A DNA stretch of 64,000 bases from Rhizobium sp. FKL33. GTDB lineage: Bacteria > Pseudomonadota > Alphaproteobacteria > Rhizobiales > Rhizobiaceae. A model generated the notes under the pieces. That model saw nothing but the letters and a program-made list of their open reading frames with translations. It ran no database searches and had not been told where the DNA came from. The translations under genes were made by a program, and so were the position numbers. Below, in pieces: positions 18,046 through 28,735 of this stretch (the first letter of the stretch is position 1; every line of letters begins with the position of its first letter). The DNA lies in NCBI RefSeq assembly GCF_005222915.1, contig NZ_STFX01000038.1, forward strand, positions 62,001-126,000. The letters are read 5' to 3'.

Positions 18046-19446
18046 TCAGTGGGCCAGCGCCTTGACGATGTCCTCCGTCACTTTCTTGGCGTCGCCCAGC
18101 AACATCATCGTGCCATCCTTGTAGAACAGCGTATTGTCGATGCCGGCATAGCCGGAGCCGAGCGAGCGCTTGACGAACAGGCAGGTCTTGGCCTTGTCGA
18201 CGTCGAGGATCGGCATGCCGTAGATCGGCGAGGACTTGTCGTCGCGCGCCGCCGGATTGGTGACGTCATTGGCCCCGATGACATAGGCGACGTCGGCTTG
18301 GGCGAATTCCGAATTGATGTCCTCGAGTTCGAACACGTCGTCATAGGGAACATTGGCTTCGGCGAGCAGCACGTTCATATGGCCGGGCATGCGGCCCGCG
18401 ACCGGATGGATCGCGTATTTCACCTCGACGCCGGCTTCCTTGAGCTTGTCGCCCATTTCGCGCAGCGCATGCTGGGCTTGGGCCACCGCCATGCCGTAAC
18501 CCGGCACGATGATCACCTTGGAGGCGTTGGCCATCAGATAGGCGGCATCGTCGGCCGACCCCTGCTTCACCGTCTTGTCGGAATTGTCGGCCGCGGCGGA
18601 AGCCCCCGCATCGCCGCCGAAGCCGCCGAGGATGACCGAGACGAAGGAGCGGTTCATGCCCTTGCACATGATATAGCTGAGGATCGCGCCAGACGAACCC
18701 ACCAGCGCCCCGGTGATGATCAGCGCCAGATTGCCGAGCGTGAAGCCGATGCCGGCCGCCGCCCAACCCGAATAGGAGTTGAGCATCGACACCACCACCG
18801 GCATATCGGCGCCGCCGATCGGGATGATCAGCAACACGCCGAAGGCCAACGACAGGGCCACGATCAGCCAGAATACGAAATGGCTTTCGCTCGCCACCAG
18901 CACGCCGATCAGCACCACGATCGCCGCGAAAATCGCGATGTTGATCAGATGCCGCATCGGCAGCATGATCGGCTTGCCGCTCATGCGCCCGTCGAGCTTC
19001 AGGAAGGCGATGATCGAACCGGTGAAGGTGATCGCGCCAATCGCGACGCCAAGCGACATTTCCACCAGCGCCTGGCCATGGATCTGACCCACTTCGCCGA
19101 TGCCGAACGAGGACGGCGCATAAAGCGCCGCCGCCGCCACCAGCACCGCGGCCAGACCGACCAGCGAGTGGAAGCCCGCGACGAGCTGCGGCATCGAGGT
19201 CATGGCGATGCGCCGGGCGATGACCGCGCCCAGGCCGCCACCGATGGCGAGGCCGAGAATGATCAGCGCCAGCCCGCCGAATGTCGGCTTGGCGAGCAAA
19301 AGCGTGGTGACGATGGCGATGCCCATCCCCACCATGCCGTAGAGATTGCCTTGCCGGCTGGTGGAGGGATGGCTGAGCCCCCTCAGCGCCATAATGAACA
19401 GCACGCCGGAGACGAGATAGAGAAAGGCTGCGAAATTGACGGACAT
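18046..19446 (-). CDS. pntB: NAD(P) transhydrogenase beta subunit
   Basis: Membrane subunit of the proton-translocating transhydrogenase that makes NADPH from NADH using proton-motive force. The N-terminal half has eight or nine membrane segments. The C-terminal domain III binds NADP(H) and includes VIIVPGYGMAVAQAQHALREM, IHPVAGRMPGHMNVLLAEA and YVIGANDVTNPAA. 466 residues, the full family length. Third gene of pntAA-pntAB-pntB, 12 bases after pntAB. Confidence 0.97.
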   Translation of the reverse strand: MSVNFAAFLYLVSGVLFIMALRGLSHPSTSRQGNLYGMVGMGIAIVTTLLLAKPTFGGLALIILGLAIGGGLGAVIARRIAMTSMPQLVAGFHSLVGLAAVLVAAAALYAPSSFGIGEVGQIHGQALVEMSLGVAIGAITFTGSIIAFLKLDGRMSGKPIMLPMRHLINIAIFAAIVVLIGVLVASESHFVFWLIVALSLAFGVLLIIPIGGADMPVVVSMLNSYSGWAAAGIGFTLGNLALIITGALVGSSGAILSYIMCKGMNRSFVSVILGGFGGDAGASAAADNSDKTVKQGSADDAAYLMANASKVIIVPGYGMAVAQAQHALREMGDKLKEAGVEVKYAIHPVAGRMPGHMNVLLAEANVPYDDVFELEDINSEFAQADVAYVIGANDVTNPAARDDKSSPIYGMPILDVDKAKTCLFVKRSLGSGYAGIDNTLFYKDGTMMLLGDAKKVTEDIVKALAH

Positions 19447-19458
19447 GGATTTCGCCCC

Positions 19459-19866
19459 TTACTTTTCTTTTTTCTTGTACATGGCGAGCATACGCTGGGT
19501 GACCAGGAAGCCGCCGAAAATGTTGATCGAAGCGAGGATCAGCGCCACGAAACCGAAGCCGGTGGCGAAACCGCTCGCCGACAGACCGACTGCGAGCAGC
19601 GCGCCCACCACGATCACCGAGGAGATCGCGTTGGTTACCGCCATCAGCGGCGTGTGCAGCGCCGGCGTCACCGACCAGACCACGTAATAGCCGACGAAGA
19701 TCGACAGCACGAAGATCGCCAGCCGAAAGACGAAGGGATCGATCGCCCCGCCCGACAGCGCATGCGCCGCATCGGCGATGGACGGCTGCGTTTCGACGGC
19801 CTGATGCACGGCTGCCACCGCCGCGTCGAGATTCTGTAGAGCTTTATCCAGAGTTTCCGTCGCCAT
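19459..19866 (-). CDS. pntAB: NAD(P) transhydrogenase alpha subunit, membrane part
   Basis: A 135-residue protein with three to four hydrophobic segments. It corresponds to the membrane domain fused to PntA in enterobacteria but carried on its own gene in many alphaproteobacteria (also called PntA2). The motif [20 protein letters not shown] is diagnostic. ATG 19866 begins one base after the pntAA stop, so the genes are translationally coupled. Confidence 0.95.
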   Translation of the reverse strand: MATETLDKALQNLDAAVAAVHQAVETQPSIADAAHALSGGAIDPFVFRLAIFVLSIFVGYYVVWSVTPALHTPLMAVTNAISSVIVVGALLAVGLSASGFATGFGFVALILASINIFGGFLVTQRMLAMYKKKEK

Positions 19867-19867
19867 C

Positions 19868-21010
19868 TCAGCCTCCCTGCGCGCCGCCAAAATTGGGGTG
19901 AACCACCTTGCCGCCATGGGTCAGCATGGTCGCCTTGACCAGTTCGTCCTCGATATTGAGGTCAAGCGTCTTCGTCTCCTTCGACACCATGGTCTCAAGG
20001 AAGGTCACGAGGTTCTTGGCGTAGAGCAGCGAGGCGGACGCGGCGATGCGGCCGGCGACATTGAGGTGGCCGATGACTTTCACGCCCTCGACCTCGACAA
20101 CCTCGCCCGCGACAGCGCCCTCGATATTGCCGCCGCGCTCGACGGCGAGATCGACCGCCACAGACCCCGGCTTCATCGCCTTCAGCATCTCGCGGCTGAC
20201 GAGCCGCGGCGCCGGACGCCCGGGAATGAGCGCGGTGGTGATGACGATATCCTGCTTGGCGATATGCTCGGCGACCAGCGCGGCCTGCTTGGCCTGGTAT
20301 TCCGCAGACATCGGCTTGGCGTAACCGGCCGCGGTTTCGGCCGCCTTGAACTCCTCGTCCTCGACGGCGATGAACTTAGCTCCCAGCGAGGCGACCTGCT
20401 CCTTGGCGGCGGGACGCACATCGGTGGCCGACACCACCGCGCCGAGGCGGCGAGCAGTCGCGATGGCCTGCAGACCCGCAACGCCAGCGCCCATCACGAA
20501 GACTTTTGCGGCCGGAACGGTGCCGGCGGCGGTCATCATCATCGGCATGGCGCGATCATATTCCGCCGCAGCGTCGATCACCGCCTGATAGCCCGCCAGA
20601 TTTGCCTGGGACGACAACACGTCCATGGATTGGGCCCGGGTGATGCGCGGCATCAGTTCCATGGCGAAAGCGGAAACGCCGGCAGACGCCATGGCCGCGA
20701 TCGCTTCGTCGGCGCCGTAGGGATCCATGACGCCGAGCACGATGGCGCCGGATTTGTAGCCGGCGAGTTCCGCTGTGGTCGGCCGGCGGACTTTCAGCAC
20801 GACATCGGCGGACGCGGCGTCAGACCCAGCGCCGATCCGCGCGCCCATCTTCTCGAATTCCGCATCCGGGATGCGCGAGGCCGTCCCTGCGCCGGCTTCG
20901 ACGATCACGTCGAAACCGAGCGACTTCATTTTCTTGACCGTATCGGGAGACGCCGCCACGCGCGGCTCGCCTCCCTCGATCTCCTTGGCCACAAACACCA
21001 GACTGCCCAC
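19868..21010 (-). CDS. pntAA: NAD(P) transhydrogenase alpha subunit, NAD-binding part
   Basis: Soluble domain I of transhydrogenase, 380 residues. It belongs to the alanine dehydrogenase/PNT family, with N-terminal [21 protein letters not shown] and the NAD-binding [20 protein letters not shown]. It starts with GTG 21010, with AGGAGA a few bases upstream. First gene of the operon. Confidence 0.96.
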   Translation of the reverse strand: MGSLVFVAKEIEGGEPRVAASPDTVKKMKSLGFDVIVEAGAGTASRIPDAEFEKMGARIGAGSDAASADVVLKVRRPTTAELAGYKSGAIVLGVMDPYGADEAIAAMASAGVSAFAMELMPRITRAQSMDVLSSQANLAGYQAVIDAAAEYDRAMPMMMTAAGTVPAAKVFVMGAGVAGLQAIATARRLGAVVSATDVRPAAKEQVASLGAKFIAVEDEEFKAAETAAGYAKPMSAEYQAKQAALVAEHIAKQDIVITTALIPGRPAPRLVSREMLKAMKPGSVAVDLAVERGGNIEGAVAGEVVEVEGVKVIGHLNVAGRIAASASLLYAKNLVTFLETMVSKETKTLDLNIEDELVKATMLTHGGKVVHPNFGGAQGG

Positions 21011-21098
21011 GCGCCGGCTCTCCTCTTCACCAGATGATAGGCGCGCGAAAGGGTCCAGCCGCAGTCACGGCCGGCGAGATTTCGCGCGGATCGAAATG

Positions 21099-21320
21099 TC
21101 AGATCAAAAAGAAGCCGGCCAGCGTGAGCACGATGAACAGCAGGAGGGAGAAGAAGACGCCCGCGCCGGTGAAGAAACCGACCGTCATTGCGATCAGCAG
21201 CACGACAATGGCCATCGTGCCGAATTTGGCGGCCCAGAGGAAACCCTTATAGGTCTTCTCATGTTCGGCGTAATCCATGGAGGCGCCAACTTCTGCCGGT
21301 CCGGAATGATGTTCGGCCAT
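21099..21320 (-). CDS. aa3-type cytochrome c oxidase subunit IV
   Basis: A 73-residue protein of the bacterial aa3-type subunit IV family. The soluble start includes the conserved MDYAEHEKTYKGFLWAAKFG, followed by two hydrophobic segments. This small subunit binds the aa3 oxidase in the inner membrane of alphaproteobacteria. As is common, it is far from the main cox oxidase genes and lies upstream of pntAA on the same strand, 88 bases away. Confidence 0.88.
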   Translation of the reverse strand: MAEHHSGPAEVGASMDYAEHEKTYKGFLWAAKFGTMAIVVLLIAMTVGFFTGAGVFFSLLLFIVLTLAGFFLI

Positions 21321-21496
21321 TCAAATTCTCCCATTCATAAGGCGCTGAAACCTGTTTCACGCGCCTTGTCCTACTCCCCTGGGGCCACAGGCTGAACCTA
21401 GGCTCTGACTCTGGCCTTACACAAAGGTCTAGGGGCGCGCAATCTCACGCAGGCCGCCAGGCGACATAAAATCGATTAAACGCGACGCCGAAAAAC

Positions 21497-21532
21497 AAAA
21501 AAACGGCCCGGAACCGCGAAGGCTCCGGGCCG
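21497..21532 (-). terminator. Rho-independent terminator of the TRAP binding-protein gene
   Basis: Nine-bp stem (CGGCCCGGA at 21504-21512, TCCGGGCCG at 21524-21532). On the minus strand it is followed by seven T (21503-21497). Confidence 0.92.
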
Positions 21533-21553
21533 GATGAATTCTCGCTTGAGTCT

Positions 21554-22777
<1,224 letters not shown>

Positions 22778-22904
22778 CTAATGCTTCCGTCGAAGTAAGA
22801 TAGTGCTTACCGATAGTTAGGGTCTGGGATTTAAAATCGGACAATTGACATCGCAGAGCCGACGCGCCACTTGATGGCCGTTCAAAACGTCTTCGGAGAC
22901 AAGC

Positions 22905-23660
22905 ATGCCCAGCCCGATCATCGCCATTCCCGCCGACACGCGCGAAATCGAAGGTTATTACTGGCATGCGACGCCGCAGCAATATGTCAATGCCGTGGTG
23001 AAGGGCGCCGGCGCAACGGCGATCGTCGTTCCCGCGCTGGAAAGCGGCAACGACATCGACGCCATCCTCGACCGCGTCGACGGCGTGCTGATTTCGGGCT
23101 CACGCTCCAACGTGCATCCGTCGCTCTATGGCGGCGACGCCTCGGAAAAGAACGGTCCTTATGACCCGGCCCGCGATGCGACGAGCATGGAGCTGATCCG
23201 CCGCGCCATCGATCGCGGCGTGCCGCTGCTCGCCATCTGCCGCGGCATTCAGGAGCTCAATGTCGCGCTGGGCGGCACGCTTGAAACCGAAATTCAGGAA
23301 AAACCAGGCGTCTGGGATCACCGCCGTCCCGACGTGCCGGAACGCGACAAGATGTATGCGATCCGCCAGACGGTGAAGGTCAAGGAAGGCTCCTGCATCG
23401 CCGCCGCCCTCGGCGCCGGCGAATTCCAGGTCAATTCGCTCCATCGCCAGGCAATCGGCGTCACCGCGCCGCGACTGACTGTCGAAGCCGTCGCCGAAGA
23501 CGGCACAATCGAGGCGGTCTCCGTGATCGACGCCCCGAATTTCGCCATCGGCGTGCAGTGGCACCCGGAATACTGGGTGGAAAGCGACGCCACCTCCGCC
23601 CGCCTGTTCAAATCCTTCGGCGACGCCGTACGGGCCTATGCCGAAGCGAAAGGCCGCTGA
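22905..23660 (+). CDS. Class I glutamine-amidotransferase-like hydrolase (peptidase C26, PuuD-like)
   Basis: A 251-residue cytosolic hydrolase related to gamma-glutamyl-GABA hydrolase PuuD. The catalytic cysteine lies in LLAICRGIQELNVALGG (near residue 109) and the His-Glu pair in GVQWHPEYW near residue 222. Such enzymes release glutamate from gamma-glutamyl amides. No other putrescine genes are nearby, so the true substrate is open. The last 25 bases overlap the end of convergent msrQ. Confidence 0.88.
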   Translation: MPSPIIAIPADTREIEGYYWHATPQQYVNAVVKGAGATAIVVPALESGNDIDAILDRVDGVLISGSRSNVHPSLYGGDASEKNGPYDPARDATSMELIRRAIDRGVPLLAICRGIQELNVALGGTLETEIQEKPGVWDHRRPDVPERDKMYAIRQTVKVKEGSCIAAALGAGEFQVNSLHRQAIGVTAPRLTVEAVAEDGTIEAVSVIDAPNFAIGVQWHPEYWVESDATSARLFKSFGDAVRAYAEAKGR

Positions 23661-24283
23661 GCGGCGGTATACTTCGCCAGCCGATAGAGCAACAACACGG
23701 CGATGATCGCGATATAGACCAGCGGTCGCGGCGGCCAGCTTTTGACCGCCATGATGAAATGCGTGACGCCGAGAATGGCGGCCGGATAGATCAAGAGATG
23801 CAGCCGGCCCCAGTTGCGGCCCATCCTACGGATCGACCAGTTGTTCGACGTGACCGCCAGCGCGATCAGGCCCACAAACGCCGCCATGCCCACCATGATA
23901 TAGGGCCGCTTGATCACGTCGGCGACGATCTCCGGAAACACCAGGGCGCGGTCGAGGATCGCATAGACCAGCACATGCATCAGCGCATAGTAGAAGCTCA
24001 TCAGCCCGAGCGCCCGCCTGAACCGGAAGAGATTGACGCGGGTGAAATCCCGGATCGGCGTCACCAACAGCGTCGCGATGAGAAAACGCAGCGTCCATTC
24101 ACCGAGCAGATGCTCGAAGGCCTGAACAGGATTGGCGCTGAGTCTCCCGGTCGCGCCGAGCCAGAAATACCAGGCAGCCGGGATAAAGCCGAGCCCGTAG
24201 ATCCACCAGGGCGAAATCTTGGCGGCGACGCGGTTGATGCGTCGCGGCAGATCGACCGGCGCGTCGCTGGCGGGGGCCGCCAT
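23636..24283 (-). CDS. msrQ: Methionine sulfoxide reductase haem-binding membrane subunit MsrQ
   Basis: Inner-membrane electron donor to MsrP, 215 residues with six hydrophobic segments and histidines in MSFYYALMHVLVY and IRRMGRNWGRLHLLIYPA, as in the ferric-reductase-like family. It takes electrons from the quinone pool or flavin and passes them to the periplasmic molybdoenzyme. ATG 24283 overlaps the msrP stop by one base (TGATG). Confidence 0.95.
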   Translation of the reverse strand: MAAPASDAPVDLPRRINRVAAKISPWWIYGLGFIPAAWYFWLGATGRLSANPVQAFEHLLGEWTLRFLIATLLVTPIRDFTRVNLFRFRRALGLMSFYYALMHVLVYAILDRALVFPEIVADVIKRPYIMVGMAAFVGLIALAVTSNNWSIRRMGRNWGRLHLLIYPAAILGVTHFIMAVKSWPPRPLVYIAIIAVLLLYRLAKYTAAQRPFASA

Positions 24284-25230
24284 CAGAAATTCGCCTTCAG
24301 ATCCATGCCGGCATAGAGCGAGGCGACCTCGTCGGCATAGCCGTTGAACATCAGCGTGTCCTTCTTCGGCGAATTGAAGAAGCCGCCGCCCTCGCCGATC
24401 GGCCGTTCCGTGGCCTGGCTCCAGCGGGGGTGATCGACCTTGGGATTGACGTTGGAATAGAAGCCGTATTCGTCCGGCGCCGCCGTGTTCCACGCCGTCG
24501 GCGGCTGAGCCTCGACGAGCGTAATGCGCTCGATCGACTTGATGCTCTTGAAGCCGTATTTCCAGGGAACCACCAGCCGGATCGGCGCGCCGTTCTGGTT
24601 GGGCAGGAGATCGCCGTAGATGCCGACCGCCATCAGCGTCAGCGGATGCATGGCCTCGTCGAGCCTGAGACCTTCTTTGTAAGGCCAGTCGAGAATGGGC
24701 GCAAAACCGCCCACGCCAAGCATTTCATCGGGCCGCAGCGCCGTCTGGAACGCCACATATTTGGCGCTGGCGAGCGGCTCCGCCATCTTGAGAAGATCGG
24801 CCAGCATGAAGCCGCTCCAGGGCAGCACCATCGACCAGGCCTCCACACAGCGGAAGCGATAGACGCGCTCTTCGACCGACATTTTGGAGATCAGCTGATC
24901 GACGTCGATTTCCAGTGGCTTGGACACGAGGCCGTCGATCTTGATCGTCCAGGGACGCGGCTTGAATTTGTCGGAATAGTCGGCCGGATCGCTCTTGTTG
25001 ACGCCGAATTCGTAGAAATTGTTGTAGGTCGTGGCGTCTTCCTTCGGGGTGAGCTTATCGCTCACCTTGTAGGCGGAAGGCTTGGCTGCCAGCGCCGCAA
25101 CGGACGGCGAGGCGCTCGCGCCTACCAAGCCGGCCGCCGCCGCGCCCGCCAGAAATTCCCGTCGGCGCAGGAACACGGAATGCGGAGTGATCTCCGAGGC
25201 TGCGATCTTGGGAAAGCGATAAGCCGGCAT
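24283..25230 (-). CDS. msrP: Periplasmic methionine sulfoxide reductase catalytic subunit MsrP
   Basis: Molybdenum enzyme that repairs oxidised methionine in periplasmic proteins. The N-terminus has a twin-arginine signal ([16 protein letters not shown]). The molybdenum-ligand cysteine is in [16 protein letters not shown], and the family motif [17 protein letters not shown] is present. 315 residues, the family length. Operon with msrQ, which it overlaps by one base. Confidence 0.96.
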   Translation of the reverse strand: MPAYRFPKIAASEITPHSVFLRRREFLAGAAAAGLVGASASPSVAALAAKPSAYKVSDKLTPKEDATTYNNFYEFGVNKSDPADYSDKFKPRPWTIKIDGLVSKPLEIDVDQLISKMSVEERVYRFRCVEAWSMVLPWSGFMLADLLKMAEPLASAKYVAFQTALRPDEMLGVGGFAPILDWPYKEGLRLDEAMHPLTLMAVGIYGDLLPNQNGAPIRLVVPWKYGFKSIKSIERITLVEAQPPTAWNTAAPDEYGFYSNVNPKVDHPRWSQATERPIGEGGGFFNSPKKDTLMFNGYADEVASLYAGMDLKANF

Positions 25231-25306
25231 GACGGATCCTCTTCAGGTCAGGTCTCGCAAGCTTATACGGACAAGCGCGGCTTTTGTTACAGCGCCGCGC
25301 GTAAAA

Positions 25307-25528
25307 TCACCGTGAACGGCGTTTTTGCCAGCGTGCGCGCAGCCAGAAGATCGCGAAGAAAGACAGGATGATCGCCACGCCGGCGGCAAAGCCGAGCCAG
25401 GGCGACACATTGCCGAGCCTCAGCACGATCTTGGGCATGAGAGCGAGAACGAGGCCCGCCCCCAGAAGAATGATGGCGGCGGCGATGGCGTTCTTGCGCG
25501 TCTCGCGCTTGTCTTCTGGCTGGGACAC
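25307..25528 (-). CDS. Small membrane protein, unknown function
   Basis: A 73-residue protein with a charged start (SQPEDKRETRKN), two hydrophobic segments and a basic tail. GTG 25528 is chosen because GGAAGG, inside the end of the upstream acetyltransferase gene, lies seven bases before it. The start is one base beyond that gene's stop, which points to coupled translation. Not recognised as a named family. Confidence 0.62.
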   Translation of the reverse strand: MSQPEDKRETRKNAIAAAIILLGAGLVLALMPKIVLRLGNVSPWLGFAAGVAIILSFFAIFWLRARWQKRRSR

Positions 25529-25529
25529 G

Positions 25530-26219
25530 TCAACCTTCCGTGATGGTTGTGCGAAGTTCGGAGAGACCATGCAGTTGCCGGCCTTCCGCATCGAAATTGG
25601 AGGGGGCGAGCCAGGCTTCGAACGCCATTTTCAGGCGCGGCCAGTCGTCGTCGATCATCGCATACCAGGCGGTGTCGCGATTTTCGCCGCGCGAAATCAT
25701 ATGTTTGCGGAACACGCCTTCGAAGGAGAAGCCGAGCCGCTTCGCCGCTTCATGGCTGGGCGCATTGTCATTGTGGCATTTCCATTCATAGCGTCGATAG
25801 CTGAGATCCTCGAACACATGCCGCGCCATCAGATAATGAGCCTCGGTGGAGATCGGGCTGCGCGCCATGGCGAGCCCATGCGCCACGCCGCCGACCTCGA
25901 CCACGCCATTGGCGGGATCAGGACGCATGTAATGCGCCATGCCAACCACATCGCCGGTCTTGCTGTCGATGAAGACCTCACGCAGCCATCCGGCTTTTTC
26001 GACGGCGTCAAGCCAATCGGCGAAGGCTTCGGCCGTCTGGAAATCCGGCGCGGCGAAATATTTGAGCCGCGCATTGACGCCGGTTTCGCCGAGCGCTGTC
26101 CACAAAGCCAAACTATGCTCATCCCGCTTATAGGGCACGAGCGTCACATATCGCCCTTCGAGCCGCACCGCCTTCGGCGCGGGTCTGGGTGTCCAGTTGC
26201 TGAGATCTTCCTTTTTCAT
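25530..26219 (-). CDS. GNAT acetyltransferase (RimJ/RimL type)
   Basis: A 229-residue acetyltransferase. It has the RimL-like N-terminal RLEGRYVTLVPYKRDEHS, the central VVGMAHYMRPDPANGVVEVG and the C-terminal KCHNDNAPSHEAAKRLGFSFEG, where the acetyl-CoA pyrophosphate loop and the alpha-4 strand normally lie. It would acetylate an amino group of a protein N-terminus or small molecule; the acceptor is unknown. ATG 26219 has AAGGAG six bases upstream. Confidence 0.88.
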   Translation of the reverse strand: MKKEDLSNWTPRPAPKAVRLEGRYVTLVPYKRDEHSLALWTALGETGVNARLKYFAAPDFQTAEAFADWLDAVEKAGWLREVFIDSKTGDVVGMAHYMRPDPANGVVEVGGVAHGLAMARSPISTEAHYLMARHVFEDLSYRRYEWKCHNDNAPSHEAAKRLGFSFEGVFRKHMISRGENRDTAWYAMIDDDWPRLKMAFEAWLAPSNFDAEGRQLHGLSELRTTITEG

Positions 26220-26302
26220 CCCCGTCTCCTTAACAGAACCGGGGATGATGTTCATCACCACGCCGAGAGATCGACAAATAAATTTCGGTGATGGGCGGAG
26301 GG

Positions 26303-27025
26303 TCAGCCGACCTTGGCGGAGGCCACGGTCGCCTCGATATGGTCGATCAATCCGTCCGCGAGACCCAAACGACCCGCTAGCAGATCGAGATAGCCGCGTT
26401 CGGCGCGGGTGTCCGGATCAATCGCGATCCGTGAGGCGGTGTAGAGCTCCACCTTCTGGCTCTCGGTCTTGGCCGCGCCGATGATGGCGTCGAGATCGAC
26501 CGGATTGGAAAGTTCAGCGCTGAGGAAGGCTTCGGCGTCTGGATCGAGCCCCGCGAGCCTGACCTTGCCGAGGATCGCCTGGCGTTCGGCGTCGTCGATA
26601 TGACCGTCAGCCCGGGCCGCCGAAATCATCGCCCGCACCAGGATCAGCGCGAAATCGTCATTATTTGCGTGATCTTCCAGCGAAAAGCCGGTGCCGGCGG
26701 GCGCGGGCAGCAGTTCCGGCGCAGGCTGGCCCTGAGCAGGCGCAGGCGCCCCGCCCACGGGCTGCGGCTGATTGCCGTCCTGCCAGTTCTTGTAGGCCTG
26801 GTAGCCGAGGCCGGCGATGGCTGCGAGACCACCGAGCTTCAGCACCGAACCGGTCAGTTCGCGGCCCGTGCCAGTGCCGAGCAGCACCGCGGCGATAGCG
26901 CCGGCGGCCAGAGGATTGTCCTTCGCCATCTGGGTGACCTGTCCGGCCCGGTCCTTCACCGACCCGCCGACCCCAGGCATGTTGGAGCCTAAAAACTGGT
27001 CGAGAATTTTCTTGGCGTCGAACAT
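26303..27025 (-). CDS. DUF533/TerB-like inner-membrane protein (YebE-like)
   Basis: 240 residues. The start MFDAKKILDQFLGSNMPG is the typical DUF533 opening. A glycine-rich hydrophobic segment (LGGLAAIAGLGYQAY) is followed by a proline/alanine linker and a TerB-like helical domain (ILVRAMISAARADGHIDDAERQAIL) with an acidic motif seen in tellurite-resistance TerB proteins. Real tellurite resistance is not implied. ATG 27025 has GGAGG seven bases before it. The upstream AT-rich region is shared with the divergent toxin gene. Confidence 0.86.
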   Translation of the reverse strand: MFDAKKILDQFLGSNMPGVGGSVKDRAGQVTQMAKDNPLAAGAIAAVLLGTGTGRELTGSVLKLGGLAAIAGLGYQAYKNWQDGNQPQPVGGAPAPAQGQPAPELLPAPAGTGFSLEDHANNDDFALILVRAMISAARADGHIDDAERQAILGKVRLAGLDPDAEAFLSAELSNPVDLDAIIGAAKTESQKVELYTASRIAIDPDTRAERGYLDLLAGRLGLADGLIDHIEATVASAKVG

Positions 27026-27228
27026 TCCATATCCTCCGGTTGAGATGATCTCGTCAGCAGATAGGTATGACGCGCCAATTATGCAAAGGGGATGACGCCG
27101 ATCCGCCAATCGCCGAAAATTTTGCGCAATTTTCGGCATGAGCCTCTGGAAAAATCGAGACATCGGCGCAACCATGAAGGGATACTCACCACAACCGAAA
27201 AATTCTTCCGTTGAAAATTGATCCAAAT

Positions 27229-27588
27229 ATGGTACAAATCTCAAAAAGGATTGTTGCGAGGTTTTTCACGACCGAGACCGGCATGCAGCCTGTGAAAGAA
27301 TGGCTGATGTCCCTCGGCAAAATAGATCGACAGGTGGTCGGGATCGATATCGCCAGGGTCGAATTTGGCTGGCCGATCGGCATGCCGACATGCAGACCGC
27401 TGCGCGGCGGAGTGCTCGAAGTGCGATCGAGCATCAAGAATGGTCAAGTCGAAGCAAGAACCTATTTCGGGATCGATGACGGCGTCATGCTGCTGCTTCA
27501 CGGCGCGGAAGGCAAAGATGGCCAGCAGGCGGCAATCAAAGTCGCGATGAAGCGATGGAAAGAATATCAAATTCGCAAATTGAACTGA
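27229..27588 (+). CDS. HigB/Gp49-type RelE-superfamily toxin
   Basis: A 119-residue toxin of the phage-derived Gp49-like family. The core GVLEVRSSIKNGQVEARTYFGI-DDGVMLLLHGAEGK and AAIKVAMKRWKEY fit the HigB fold of ribosome-dependent mRNA interferases. ATG 27229 is the only ATG before the conserved region; no good ribosome site is visible. It is followed 13 bases later by a HigA-like antitoxin gene, the toxin-first order typical of HigBA. Confidence 0.85.
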   Translation: MVQISKRIVARFFTTETGMQPVKEWLMSLGKIDRQVVGIDIARVEFGWPIGMPTCRPLRGGVLEVRSSIKNGQVEARTYFGIDDGVMLLLHGAEGKDGQQAAIKVAMKRWKEYQIRKLN

Positions 27589-27601
27589 GGAACATCGAGA
27601 T

Positions 27602-27895
27602 ATGACGACAAAGGATGATGTTATCGGCGGCTCGTTAGAAGACTTTCTCGACGAACTCGGCGAGAAAGAGGCGGTGTACGGCGCTGCGATCAAGCAGGTT
27701 TTGGCGTGGCAGATCGAGGAAGAGAGAAAGTCTCAAGCGCTGTCAAAATCGGACATGGCAGCAAAAATGGGAACCAGTCGCTCCCAGCTGGACCGTGTTC
27801 TTGATCCATCCAATATCGGCATTTCTCTCGACACGCTGGAGCGCGCCGCGCGGTCGCTCGGCAAGCGACTAAAGATCGAACTGGTCGACACCTGA
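27602..27895 (+). CDS. HigA/XRE-type antitoxin
   Basis: A 97-residue antitoxin with a helix-turn-helix: LSKSDMAAKMGTSRSQLDRVL is the recognition region, followed by ISLDTLERAARSLGKRLKIEL. This is the usual partner of Gp49-like toxins. It neutralises the upstream toxin and represses the pair's promoter. Confidence 0.88.
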   Translation: MTTKDDVIGGSLEDFLDELGEKEAVYGAAIKQVLAWQIEEERKSQALSKSDMAAKMGTSRSQLDRVLDPSNIGISLDTLERAARSLGKRLKIELVDT

Positions 27896-27970
27896 CGCCG
27901 CCTCCCGTCCATGGGACATAAGAGACGGCGGCAGGCATTTCACTCCGGGATCAAGCAGAAACCCTGCGCG

Positions 27971-28609
27971 TCACCCAGCCAATGCCGCAGCTTCCGCCGC
28001 GAGCTTGGTGATCCCGGCCCAGTCGCCTTCCGTCACCATCGCCTTCGGCGCGACCCAGGAGCCGCCGACGCAGACGACGTTGGACAGGCTGAGATAGTCG
28101 CGGGCGTTCTTGAGCGAGACGCCGCCGGTCGGGCAGAAGCGGATGCCGGCCAGCGGAGACGCCAGCGCGCCGAGATAGGCGGCGCCGCCGGCCTGTTCGG
28201 CGGGGAAGAATTTCAGCACGCTGTAGCCGCGGTCACGCAGATGCATGACTTCGGTGGCGGTGGCGGCGCCCGGCAGAAGCGGCACGTCGCTCTGGTCGGC
28301 GGCGTCGAGCAGCGACGGGCCTGCGCCCGGAGACACGACGAATTTCGAGCCCATCTTCACCGCCTGTTCCCACTGGCGGGCGTCGAGCACCGTGCCGGCG
28401 CCAGCGACAGCGCCTTCGACTTCCTCGGCCACCGCCTTGATGGCGTCGAGAGCGGCGGGCGTGCGCAGCGTGATTTCGATGGCTTTCAGGCCGCCCGCGA
28501 CCAGCGCGCGGGCCAGCGGCACCGCCGATTTCACATCGTCGATCACGATCACCGGCACGACCGGCTGCAGCTTGAGCGTGGAGAGAAGGTTCTCGGTCTT
28601 GGCGTTCAT
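27971..28609 (-). CDS. eda: KDPG/KHG aldolase
   Basis: Class I aldolase that splits 2-keto-3-deoxy-6-phosphogluconate into pyruvate and glyceraldehyde-3-phosphate, the last Entner-Doudoroff step. The 212 residues include the catalytic glutamate region [28 protein letters not shown] and the Schiff-base lysine segment [13 protein letters not shown], then [15 protein letters not shown]. Edd and the other pathway genes are not adjacent. It diverges from a WYL regulator gene. Confidence 0.96.
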   Translation of the reverse strand: MNAKTENLLSTLKLQPVVPVIVIDDVKSAVPLARALVAGGLKAIEITLRTPAALDAIKAVAEEVEGAVAGAGTVLDARQWEQAVKMGSKFVVSPGAGPSLLDAADQSDVPLLPGAATATEVMHLRDRGYSVLKFFPAEQAGGAAYLGALASPLAGIRFCPTGGVSLKNARDYLSLSNVVCVGGSWVAPKAMVTEGDWAGITKLAAEAAALAG

Positions 28610-28735
28610 GTCGCCGCTCCCTTAAAACGATTGAATTTGATGCAGACCTACTAAACTCGGCTGTCGGTGTCGAGCAAAAAGGATATGACAGACGTGATCC
28701 GCAGGCGTCCCGACGGCGGTCAAACAGGTAATCCG

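Noticed and set aside
18049-19839. 596-codon open frame opposite pntB and pntAB
   Set aside because: It is antisense to well-recognised transhydrogenase genes and has extreme His/Arg/Asp composition.
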